A stretch of 5,525 nucleotides of DNA, taken from positions 1 to 5,525 of the forward strand of contig CANQLN010000073.1 of assembly GCA_947624695.1 (NCBI GenBank), read 5' to 3'. The translations under genes were made by a program, and so were the position numbers. The DNA comes from an uncultured Bacilli bacterium (GTDB lineage: Bacteria > Bacillota_I > Bacilli_A > RF39 > UBA660). Positions 1 to 5,525 of the stretch are shown one piece after another. The notes beneath the pieces are model-generated. The model did not search any database. It had not been told where the DNA came from and was given only the letters and a program-made list of their open reading frames with translations. The stretch's first letter is position 1. Every line of letters begins with the position of its first letter.

Positions 1-83
1 TATGGGATTTCTATCTTACAAATTAATTTTTTATTATTATCGGGAACTTCTAATTTAATTCAATAAAATTTAAGCCTTTTTAT

Positions 84-112
84 GTATTAATTGGTTAATT
101 TTGGCAATAATA
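84..112 (+). promoter_or_regulatory. Candidate forespore-type (sigma F/G-like) promoter
   Basis: GTATT at 84-88 resembles the -35 element of forespore sigma factors (GYWTA for sigma F). GGCAATAATA at 103-112 fits every position of the sigma F -10 pattern GGNRANAMTW as I recall it, and AATAATA (106-112) fits sigma G CATNMTA at 6 of 7. The spacing is 14 bases by the sigma F reading, shorter than the usual 16, and 17 by the sigma G reading. Transcription would begin near 118, just before the ribosome binding site. In model Bacillus, gerA-type operons are transcribed in the forespore, so the type fits. However, 5' DNA this AT-rich gives chance matches easily, so this is only a candidate. Confidence 0.3.
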
Positions 113-121
113 AATTTAAGC

Positions 122-126
122 AAGGA
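122..126 (+). promoter_or_regulatory. Ribosome binding site that decides the A-subunit start
   Basis: AAGGA lies 7 bases upstream of the ATG at 134. No purine-rich Shine-Dalgarno sequence precedes the in-frame TTG at 101; the bases before it are TTGGTTAATT. The frame is closed by TAA at 71-73, so these two codons are the main choices, and this site favours the ATG. Confidence 0.65.
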
Positions 127-133
127 TGATTTT

Positions 134-1543
134 ATGAATAGAATTGTGGAAAGAGTTAAAAAGGAATTTTCGAATACCCCAGATTTAAAAATAAAAGAAG
201 TGAAAATTAATCCTTTTAAATTTGTTTATGTTATTTTTATTGAAACAGTTTGTTCTTCTGATAAAATAAATGATTATATCTTAAAAAATTTAACTTTAAA
301 AAAAGACGCTAATATCGACAGTTCTATTCCGGGGCCTAACACAATTACTCTTGATAATTATGATCAAATTGAATTTTATTTAACTAATGGCTTTGCCATT
401 GTTATTTATAATAAAGATATTATCGCGATTGAAGTAAGGGGCGATTTAAACCGCAGTATTACGCAATCTTTAAGAGAACCTTCTTTACTAGGACCCGAAG
501 ATTCTTTTAATGAAAATTATCAAACTAATATCGGCCTTATTAAAAGAAGAATTAAAAGTCATACTTTAAAAACGGAAGAAATAGTAATGGGCCGCCTTAC
601 CAAAACCACTCTTAGTATCAATTATATCGATACGATTGCTGATGAAGAAAATGTTAAAATTATTAAAGAAAAACTCCAAAAAATTGATGTTGATGGAGTT
701 ATTGATCAAGGAACCATTATTAACTATTTAGAAAGTGAAAACAAAACTGTTTTTCCGACCATTAAAAGAACAGAAAGGCCCGATTTAGCGGTTACTTCCC
801 TTTTAGAAGGAAAAATTGTTATCATGATGGACACTTCGCCTTTTGCCATTATTTTACCGACTTTTTTAATTGATTTTATTAATCCCGTTAATGATAATTA
901 TGTTAAAAGTATTAATGTTGGCTTTATTAAAATATTACGTTTTTTTTCTTTTATTATGTCGATGGTTACACCTGGTATTTATATTGCCATTATTAATTAT
1001 AATCAAGAGACGATTCCGTCTAGTCTACTCATTAATTTTAGTACGCAAAGATCAGGAGTTCCCTTCCCTAGTATCGTCGAACTCATCATGCTTTTATTTA
1101 TTTGTGATGTTTTAAGAGAAAGTGATTTACGCTTCCCTTCTAATTTTGGTTCCGCCATTTCCATCTTAGGAGCCCTTATCATTGGGGATGCCGCGGTTAA
1201 TGCGGGATTAGTTTCACCGATTGCTATCATTATTGCCTCATTTACTTTTATAACTAGTTTAATATTTACCGAACTTGAAATTAATAATGCCCTAAGATAT
1301 TACCGTTATTTATTTTTATTCTTCGCCGCTTTCTTTGGCCTATATGGTATTTTCCTTTCTGCTATTCTTCTTTTAATCAATTTAATTTCTCTAAAATCTT
1401 TAAATGCTCCTTTCTTTGCGCCGATTGCTCCTTACAATAAAGAATATTTCTTTAAAAGTTTTCTCAAAAGAAAAGATGTTAAAAATACGAAACGTAGTCA
1501 ATTAATTACGGAAAAAAATTTAACGAGAGGAAAATTTTCATGA
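134..1543 (+). CDS. gerAA: GerA-family spore germination receptor, A subunit
   Basis: This is the A subunit of a nutrient germinant receptor, which sits in the inner membrane of dormant spores and acts with the B and C subunits to trigger germination. Starting at ATG 134 gives 469 residues, close to the roughly 480 of the family. Residues 1-225 form the soluble N-terminal domain, with family blocks REPSLLGPEDSF (114-125), a KRRIK stretch (137-141) and TERPDLA (213-219) followed by LLEGK. Residues about 230-420 form the membrane domain, with NQETIPSSLL (290-299), RSGVPFPSIVE (306-316), GALIIGDAAVNAGLVSP (346-362) and the terminal block SLNAPFFAPIAP (422-433). A TTG at 101 would add 11 residues but has no ribosome binding site; AAGGA at 122-126 serves the ATG. 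The stop overlaps the next gene by 4 bases. Some usually conserved positions differ, such as Asn for His before QE. Family assignment is secure; the paralogue and germinant are not known. Confidence 0.96.
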   Translation: MNRIVERVKKEFSNTPDLKIKEVKINPFKFVYVIFIETVCSSDKINDYILKNLTLKKDANIDSSIPGPNTITLDNYDQIEFYLTNGFAIVIYNKDIIAIEVRGDLNRSITQSLREPSLLGPEDSFNENYQTNIGLIKRRIKSHTLKTEEIVMGRLTKTTLSINYIDTIADEENVKIIKEKLQKIDVDGVIDQGTIINYLESENKTVFPTIKRTERPDLAVTSLLEGKIVIMMDTSPFAIILPTFLIDFINPVNDNYVKSINVGFIKILRFFSFIMSMVTPGIYIAIINYNQETIPSSLLINFSTQRSGVPFPSIVELIMLLFICDVLRESDLRFPSNFGSAISILGALIIGDAAVNAGLVSPIAIIIASFTFITSLIFTELEINNALRYYRYLFLFFAAFFGLYGIFLSAILLLINLISLKSLNAPFFAPIAPYNKEYFFKSFLKRKDVKNTKRSQLITEKNLTRGKFS

Positions 1544-2613
1544 AAAAAATATTGATATTAATTTTATGTTCCCTATTTTTAGGAGGCTGTTATGATAACA
1601 TTGAACTTAATAATTTAGCAATCGTAAGTGGCATTGGCATTGACTTCGAAGATGATAACTTCATTCTTACTTATGAAGTATTAAATGATATTAAAACCGA
1701 AGAAAATACCGCTATGCTTAGTTATACCGAAGAAGGAAAAGGCAAATCGATTGTCGAAGCTTTTACTGATACTAATTATAAAATTGGTAAAAAACCTTAT
1801 TTTGCCCATTTACGAGTTGTCTTATTAAGTGAAAGTATTGTTAAAGATCACTTGGATGAAATAACTGATTATTTAATAAGAGATACGGATATTCGCGATG
1901 AATTTATTAGTGTTGTTGTAAAAGATACAACTCCTCATGAAATACTTACCCACAATAGTAAAAATATTCCCGTTGTTAGTGATTTAATTATTAACCTTTT
2001 AGATAACGAAAAATATAATAATAATCTTTCAATTACTGATACTTTTCAAAAAGTTTTAGCTAAATTTATTAGTCATAATCAAGATGCGGTTTTAAGTTCT
2101 ATTACGATTAATGAAAATGAGGAAATAACTTTAAGTAATTTTTATATTTTTAAAGGATATTACTATCAAAATACTTTAACAGAAGAAGAATCAGCATTAT
2201 ATAATTTATTAACAAATGATGTTTTTGGTTTAAAAATTGAAAATAAATATCCTAAGGGTTATGTAACTATTAATATTAGTCACTCTAATCCTAAAATTGA
2301 AGTTACCAGTGATAAGATAAAAATAAATTTAAAATTAGATGGCAAAATTTTAGATAATAATGCCGATTTTGATTTAAAGAGTGAGAAATCTTATCAAGAA
2401 TTAAATGAAGACTTTTCTTCTATTATTAAAGACAAAATTACTAATTTTATTAAAACTCTTCAGAAAAATAAAAGTGACATTTTAGGACTTCAAGAAATAT
2501 ATTATAAAAAATGGCGCCAAGAAAACCATAGTTTATGGGAAAGTGCTGATATTCTTGTTAATGTTGATTTAAAAATTAATACTAAAGGCTTTATATTTGA
2601 GGTGGAAAGATGA
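1540..2613 (+). CDS. gerAC: Ger(x)C-family germination lipoprotein, C subunit
   Basis: This is the lipoprotein subunit of the germinant receptor, expected to be anchored by diacylglycerol on the outer face of the spore inner membrane. The 357 residues begin with a lipoprotein signal peptide: KK, a hydrophobic core, then the lipobox LGGC with the lipidated Cys at residue 17. The N-terminal domain follows at once with NNLAIVSGIGID (24-35), and further family blocks are KPYFAHLRVVLLSE (85-98) and YLIRDTDIRDEF (111-122). The C-terminal domain (about 200-357) ends in the typical arrangement of a Trp-containing segment, KKWRQENHSLWE (323-334), then alternating hydrophobic residues and a final TKGFI strand (348-352). 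Length is near the usual 360-400, so it looks intact. GAGAGG at 1525-1530 lies 9 bases before the ATG. The start overlaps the A-subunit stop and the stop overlaps the permease start, each as ATGA, so the three are probably translated together. Confidence 0.95.
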   Translation: MKKILILILCSLFLGGCYDNIELNNLAIVSGIGIDFEDDNFILTYEVLNDIKTEENTAMLSYTEEGKGKSIVEAFTDTNYKIGKKPYFAHLRVVLLSESIVKDHLDEITDYLIRDTDIRDEFISVVVKDTTPHEILTHNSKNIPVVSDLIINLLDNEKYNNNLSITDTFQKVLAKFISHNQDAVLSSITINENEEITLSNFYIFKGYYYQNTLTEEESALYNLLTNDVFGLKIENKYPKGYVTINISHSNPKIEVTSDKIKINLKLDGKILDNNADFDLKSEKSYQELNEDFSSIIKDKITNFIKTLQKNKSDILGLQEIYYKKWRQENHSLWESADILVNVDLKINTKGFIFEVER

Positions 2614-3626
2614 AAAATAAATTAACTTATTTTATTTCTAGTTCATCAATGTTTGGAATTGGTTTTTTTCTCCTTTTCAAAAATGCTGGTAAAGATGCCT
2701 GGATTTCCCTTCTCTTAGGAACTCTTTTAGGAATAAGTATCATATATATCTATAGTAAGATAAAAAATTATTTAAAAGATAATAATTTAAAAGAAAGTTT
2801 AAAAAATACTTTTATTGGAAAAATTTATTTAGGTATATTTTTAATCTTTTATCTTTATTTAATAACTATTATTCTCATTCTACTTCCGATGTTTGTTAAT
2901 TCTTTCTATTTATTATATACACCCAAAATTGTGGTCGTTATTCCTTTTTTACTTTTAGCTATTTATATAACTTATAAAGAAAAAAGAGTTTTAGAAACTC
3001 TTAGTAATTTTCTTTTTACAATTAGTATTGCGGTTATAATTATTTATATATTTGCTTTATTTAAATATATTGATTTTAATAATTTAACTCCCGTTTTTTC
3101 AGAAAGCACTTGGGGAATTTTGAAAGCCTCTTTAATCTATGCTTCCATTACTACTATTCCGAATATTATAACTATTAATTTTAATAATAATGACTTTAAA
3201 TATGAACTGAAAGTCTATTTAATTTCTAATTTAATGCTTTTCCTTATTTTACTGGCAACCATTATCTGCTTAGGAGAGCCTTTAATTAAAATGTATAGTT
3301 TTCCCGAATACGCGGTTTTAAAACAAATTAAAATTTTAAATTTTATTGAAAATATAGAAAATTTATCAACTTTTATTTGGTACTTTGATATGTTTATAAC
3401 TCTTTCGGTTCTTACCACCAACGTTAAAGAAATTCTCCCACAAAAAAGAAATATTATTTATTATTTCTTAGCTCTTTTTCTCACAATTATTTTAAGTATT
3501 TTTATAATTGGCAGTAACTACCGCTATATAATAACTGTTTTTTATACTTATCCTTATATTTTACTCGGCTTTTTCCTTTTATTTATATTCCTTTTATTTT
3601 ACTTAAAAAAAAGAAGAAAAGATTGA
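2610..3626 (+). CDS. gerAB: GerAB-family germination permease, B subunit
   Basis: This is the integral-membrane B subunit of the germinant receptor. It belongs to the spore germination permease branch of the amino acid/polyamine/organocation transporter superfamily, and the B subunit is generally regarded as the part that recognises the germinant. The 338 residues hold about ten hydrophobic segments. Recognisable blocks are AGKDAWISLLLG (26-37) at the end of helix 1, NNLTPVF (157-163), FPEYAVLKQI (231-240) and ENIENLSTFIW (247-257). The C-terminus is short and basic (KKRRKD). It is somewhat shorter than the roughly 365 residues usual for the family, mainly through a very short N-terminus before helix 1. 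GAGGTGG at 2599-2605 precedes the ATG, which overlaps the lipoprotein gene stop as ATGA. It is last in the operon and converges on the next gene, with 12 bases between stop codons. The substrate cannot be predicted from this sequence. Confidence 0.94.
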   Translation: MKNKLTYFISSSSMFGIGFFLLFKNAGKDAWISLLLGTLLGISIIYIYSKIKNYLKDNNLKESLKNTFIGKIYLGIFLIFYLYLITIILILLPMFVNSFYLLYTPKIVVVIPFLLLAIYITYKEKRVLETLSNFLFTISIAVIIIYIFALFKYIDFNNLTPVFSESTWGILKASLIYASITTIPNIITINFNNNDFKYELKVYLISNLMLFLILLATIICLGEPLIKMYSFPEYAVLKQIKILNFIENIENLSTFIWYFDMFITLSVLTTNVKEILPQKRNIIYYFLALFLTIILSIFIIGSNYRYIITVFYTYPYILLGFFLLFIFLLFYLKKRRKD

Positions 3627-3640
3627 ACTTTTCTTTTTTT
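3609..3640. terminator. Bidirectional Rho-independent terminator between convergent genes
   Basis: The arms are 3609-3621 and 3628-3640 around the 6-base loop ATTGAA. The stem pairs over 13 positions: a core of 8 pairs with G-C at the loop and one more internally, then a G-T pair at 3613/3636, then an A/T run. On the + strand the core is followed by seven T (3634-3640); on the - strand by CTTC and eight T. It overlaps the last codons and stop of the permease gene and the stop of the convergent gene, so it could end both transcripts. The stem is poor in G-C pairs, so its strength is uncertain. Confidence 0.5.
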
Positions 3641-3995
3641 AAATCCATTTACTTATATATATCTTGCGAGTAGTATATTCTTCATAATTTGTAAATATTC
3701 TAATAATAATATCCACTAGAGACTTTAAAATATTATTATCTTTTCTTACTTGAACAGTAACAATTTCTTTTTGAAGAGTACTTCTAAATAAATAATCTTT
3801 TATATAATTAGCTAAAACATTATCTAATTCTTGAACTCTTTTTAAGTCTTCAACATTATCTTCATCGATAGAAAAAATATAACTTTTATAAACTTTTATA
3901 AGTCGATCACTTACCATATCAGTTTCACTAAAATCAAAATTGATAATAGTATAATAATTAGGACAATATTTTAAGATATCTCTGTTTCTATTCAT
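3639..3995 (-). CDS. Hypothetical protein, 118 residues
   Basis: I do not recognise this protein. It is 118 residues, with no signal peptide, no convincing membrane helix and one Cys (residue 11, in LKYCPNYY). It is rich in Ile, Asp, Asn, Lys and Tyr. The N-terminal third looks strand-rich, the middle (about 45-70, with DEDNVEDLKRVQELDNVL) is charged and probably helical, and the end has an Ile-rich stretch (LVDIIIRIF) and the terminus ISKWI. A small soluble cytoplasmic alpha/beta protein is the best guess. It is very likely a real gene: it has a GAGAGTGG ribosome binding site at 4002-4009, 6 bases from the ATG, and a good housekeeping promoter just upstream. Its GC is about 21% by hand count over 3661-3960, lower than sampled stretches of the germination genes (about 25%) and of the Cys-rich gene (about 37%). 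It is convergent with the germination operon and so not part of it. Confidence 0.75.
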   Translation of the reverse strand: MNRNRDILKYCPNYYTIINFDFSETDMVSDRLIKVYKSYIFSIDEDNVEDLKRVQELDNVLANYIKDYLFRSTLQKEIVTVQVRKDNNILKSLVDIIIRIFTNYEEYTTRKIYISKWI

Positions 3996-4001
3996 TTACT
4001 A

Positions 4002-4009
4002 CCACTCTC
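4002..4009 (-). promoter_or_regulatory. Ribosome binding site of the 118-residue gene
   Basis: On the - strand this reads GAGAGTGG, separated from the ATG at 3995-3993 by TAGTAA. Spacing and sequence are right for a Bacillota ribosome binding site, which supports both the reality and the start of a gene that has no recognisable family. Confidence 0.7.
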
Positions 4010-4020
4010 TATTTAATAAA

Positions 4021-4049
4021 ATAATACTACATGTTTTTTAATGGGTCAA
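4021..4049 (-). promoter_or_regulatory. Sigma A-type promoter for the 118-residue gene
   Basis: On the - strand, TTGACC (4049-4044) matches the -35 consensus TTGACA at 5 of 6 positions and TATTAT (4026-4021) matches TATAAT at 5 of 6, with exactly 17 bases between them. Transcription would begin around 4014, giving a leader of about 20 bases that holds the ribosome binding site. It lies in the 78-base gap after the stop of the Cys-rich gene, so the small gene can be transcribed independently of it. Confidence 0.65.
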
Positions 4050-4073
4050 GATAATATAATAAATTTTTTAAAT

Positions 4074-5525
4074 TTATTTCCAAGATGGCCCTACTTTGTA
4101 ATCAATATCGCGGTTACTAGCGCTATCATAAACCATTCCAAAATTAGATGTATAATACTCAATACCTCTTTCGGTCCTTACTTCCCAATTTGAAGTATCA
4201 AAATTCTTTTCACTCCAATTTATAAAGTAGCCATTACTATAAGCTTTTCGGGCATTTTCATCTAAAGGCCTTTCAGACCCAGCAATCTTAATATTACCAA
4301 CATCATCATTAATCATATCATCGATAAAAGTACTATAGCAATATACACTTTTATAAACCTTATTGTTATATTCCATATCATAACAGTCTAATGTATTGCT
4401 TAAGTAACCACCCACGGCGGATGCATTATAATCTTTAATCCAGTTGATAGTCTTAGGATCCATGGTTACTTCCATAGCAAAGTCTTGCTTTTCTGCATTC
4501 GAAGGATTATCAAAGTCTACTTCAAAAATGCTATTATTATTCTCTTCAATTTCTTTAGTTGTCACATAAGCTTTTAATTCAATGGCCGTATTAATAACTC
4601 CATCCCAAGCCCAGTTATTACCTAAAGCACGATCATTAGGGTTTAGATCTTCGTTAGATATTTGGCGATAATCTACTTTTAATTCTGTTCCATCAAATAA
4701 GCAACTTTGACAATTTACTTTGCAATGGCCATTTGGACAACATTTAGAATAATAAGCAGAATAGCCGATTTCTTTACCACTTAAATCATAATAATGGCTA
4801 ACTCCCGCTTCATCTTTCAAAATGGCACAACTATTTTTAATATCTGGGGGACAATTTGGACAATAACAATCGGGATCATCAGGACAATTTGCCTTACAGA
4901 AACCATCTCTTACTTTAGAACATGTACCAGCATCAGGACAATCGGGATCATTCGGACAACTTGGATCACAATAGTCATCAGCTTCTTCAACACATTTGCT
5001 ACATTCGTTAACATCATAACGGCAAACATAAACACCACCATCATGATATACGCTATCGGTTTCATTATCAAATACTAAAGCATTTTTTTCGGTTCCACAG
5101 GCATAGCTTGCTTGAAGAGTGGCAGCCACAACACTATTATAATCGCCCCAGATTCTTCCTAAATTATCAGTGTCATAATATTCACCTAAATTTTTATACC
5201 AAAGTAAATAAGTTTTTCCACCCGTTGTACCTCGTAATTCGATTGGTAAACCATTTTCAATTTCACTTGAACTTTCTATATCTTGGCCAGGATAACCAGC
5301 TGGAACCGTTCCATTAGGATATATATTATAAAATTGAGTTGGTGTAACAAATTTAGTTGTTGCTTTAGTTGATTTCTTTATATACTTAACATTCGCAATA
5401 GCATAAGTATAATAATCACATTTCTCAGTTGTACAAGCACATTCTCGGTCTTGATAAACATCGGCACTTGTATCTCCGATGCCTCCAAGAGATAGAGATT
5501 TTTTCCAACCACCACTACCATAACA
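4074..5525 (-). CDS. Large Cys-rich, probably secreted protein (3' part; 5' end outside window)
   Basis: The frame is open from the stop (TAA, 4076-4074) to the window edge, giving 483 visible residues of a longer protein. A GTG at 5129 is internal, not the likely start. Residues about 1-140 hold Cys at 1, 29, 31 and 36 and a region rich in Gly, Thr and Tyr. Residues 168-275 form a block with 18 Cys, including the paired motifs YCDPSCPNDPDC and FCKANCPDDPDC, then CYCPNCPPD and KCCPNGHCKVNCQSC. Residues 283-483 begin VDYRQIS and hold DPKTINWIKDYN, then Cys 381 and 396; the end, YKVGPSWK, shows no sortase motif, membrane helix or basic tail. Asn- and Tyr-rich composition and many Cys suggest an extracellular, disulfide-bonded or metal-binding protein. 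The C-terminal pattern resembles, from memory, modules seen in large surface proteins of uncultured gut Bacillota; this is unverified. Function is unknown. GC is higher (about 37% in sampled lines) than in its neighbours. Confidence 0.85.
   Translation of the reverse strand, partial: CYGSGGWKKSLSLGGIGDTSADVYQDRECACTTEKCDYYTYAIANVKYIKKSTKATTKFVTPTQFYNIYPNGTVPAGYPGQDIESSSEIENGLPIELRGTTGGKTYLLWYKNLGEYYDTDNLGRIWGDYNSVVAATLQASYACGTEKNALVFDNETDSVYHDGGVYVCRYDVNECSKCVEEADDYCDPSCPNDPDCPDAGTCSKVRDGFCKANCPDDPDCYCPNCPPDIKNSCAILKDEAGVSHYYDLSGKEIGYSAYYSKCCPNGHCKVNCQSCLFDGTELKVDYRQISNEDLNPNDRALGNNWAWDGVINTAIELKAYVTTKEIEENNNSIFEVDFDNPSNAEKQDFAMEVTMDPKTINWIKDYNASAVGGYLSNTLDCYDMEYNNKVYKSVYCYSTFIDDMINDDVGNIKIAGSERPLDENARKAYSNGYFINWSEKNFDTSNWEVRTERGIEYYTSNFGMVYDSASNRDIDYKVGPSWK
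4866..4979 (-). repeat. Two-copy Cys motif repeat (D-x-[YF]-C-x3-C-P-x-D-P-D-C)
   Basis: Copy 1 is at 4979-4938 (residues 183-196, DDYCDPSCPNDPDC) and copy 2 at 4907-4866 (residues 207-220, DGFCKANCPDDPDC). Cys spacing is C-x3-C-x5-C in both and the period is exactly 24 residues (72 bases). The DNA is also close: both copies contain, on the + strand, ACAATCGGGATCAT followed by a shared GGACAA. This points to an internal duplication of a small Cys module. The acidic residues next to the Cys suggest a disulfide-stabilised, possibly calcium-binding loop, but that is inference. Confidence 0.7.

Noticed and set aside
1..66. An open reading frame tail (21 codons from position 1 to TAA at 64-66) that could be the end of an upstream gene.
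   Set aside because: It is too short to recognise, and the other two + frames end at 24-26 and 56-58 and are equally unremarkable. Nothing favours one frame over the others.
101..133. TTG at 101 as the start of the A subunit, adding 11 residues.
   Set aside because: It has no ribosome binding site, whereas ATG 134 has AAGGA at 7 bases, and a candidate promoter -10 element overlaps this stretch. It cannot be ruled out fully.
870..1230. Open frames within the A-subunit gene in another + frame (870-1115) and on the - strand (1003-1230).
   Set aside because: They lie wholly inside a strongly conserved gene and show only the hydrophobic or complementary composition of its membrane domain.
3881..3900. 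Two perfect tandem copies of the 10-mer AACTTTTATA.
   Set aside because: They lie inside the coding sequence of the 118-residue gene, the unit is not a multiple of three, and low-complexity AT-rich sequence produces such pairs by chance.
4058..4078. A perfect 9-base inverted repeat (AATAAATTT / AAATTTATT, 3-base loop) at the stop of the Cys-rich gene.
   Set aside because: It is made only of A and T and lacks a following T run on the coding strand, so it is a weak terminator candidate and may be chance in AT-rich DNA.
4074..5129. The Cys-rich gene starting at the GTG at 5129.
   Set aside because: The frame continues without a stop to the window edge with the same composition and more Cys. 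The GTG is an ordinary Val within VVAATL and no good ribosome binding site precedes it.
4794..5317. Open frames on the + strand opposite the Cys-rich gene (4794-5078 and 5108-5317).
   Set aside because: They are antisense shadows: the Ile/Thr-rich pattern of the first reflects the Asp, Asn and Cys codons on the other strand. Neither has a convincing ribosome binding site or recognisable motif.

Overview
The window is AT-rich DNA from what looks like a spore-forming member of the Bacillota. It uses the standard bacterial code: TGA ends all three genes on the + strand, and tryptophan is TGG. The low GC, the many Asn, Ile and Lys residues, and a complete GerA-type germinant receptor operon beside a large Cys-rich extracellular-type protein fit an uncultured gut Bacilli or Erysipelotrichia-like lineage. 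That placement is an inference, not a determination.

Positions 1-133 are a short leader with no supportable gene. It holds a weak candidate forespore-type promoter and the ribosome binding site that favours an ATG start at 134 over a TTG at 101. From 134 to 3626, three + strand genes form a tight operon in the order A-C-B: a GerA-family A subunit, a Ger(x)C lipoprotein and a GerAB-type permease. Both junctions are 4-base ATGA stop/start overlaps, which suggests translational coupling. Together the products would form one nutrient germinant receptor in the spore inner membrane. The A-C-B order is the one known from gerK in Bacillus subtilis, but the germinant cannot be read from sequence.

The permease gene ends in an A/T-rich hairpin at 3609-3640, which can act as a terminator in both directions because the next gene is convergent. 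That gene, on the - strand at 3639-3995, encodes an unrecognised 118-residue protein. It has a good housekeeping-type promoter (4021-4049) and its own ribosome binding site, and is the most AT-rich gene here, at about 21% GC by hand count. Beyond it, from 4074 to the window edge, lies the 3' part of a - strand gene for a large, probably secreted protein. Its frame stays open to the edge, giving at least 483 residues. It has a central Cys-rich block containing two copies, 24 residues apart, of a CPxDPDC-type motif, and a C-terminal region with no visible membrane or sortase anchor.

The best candidates for new biology are this Cys-rich protein and the small orphan beside it. No link between either of them and the germination operon is shown by the sequence.
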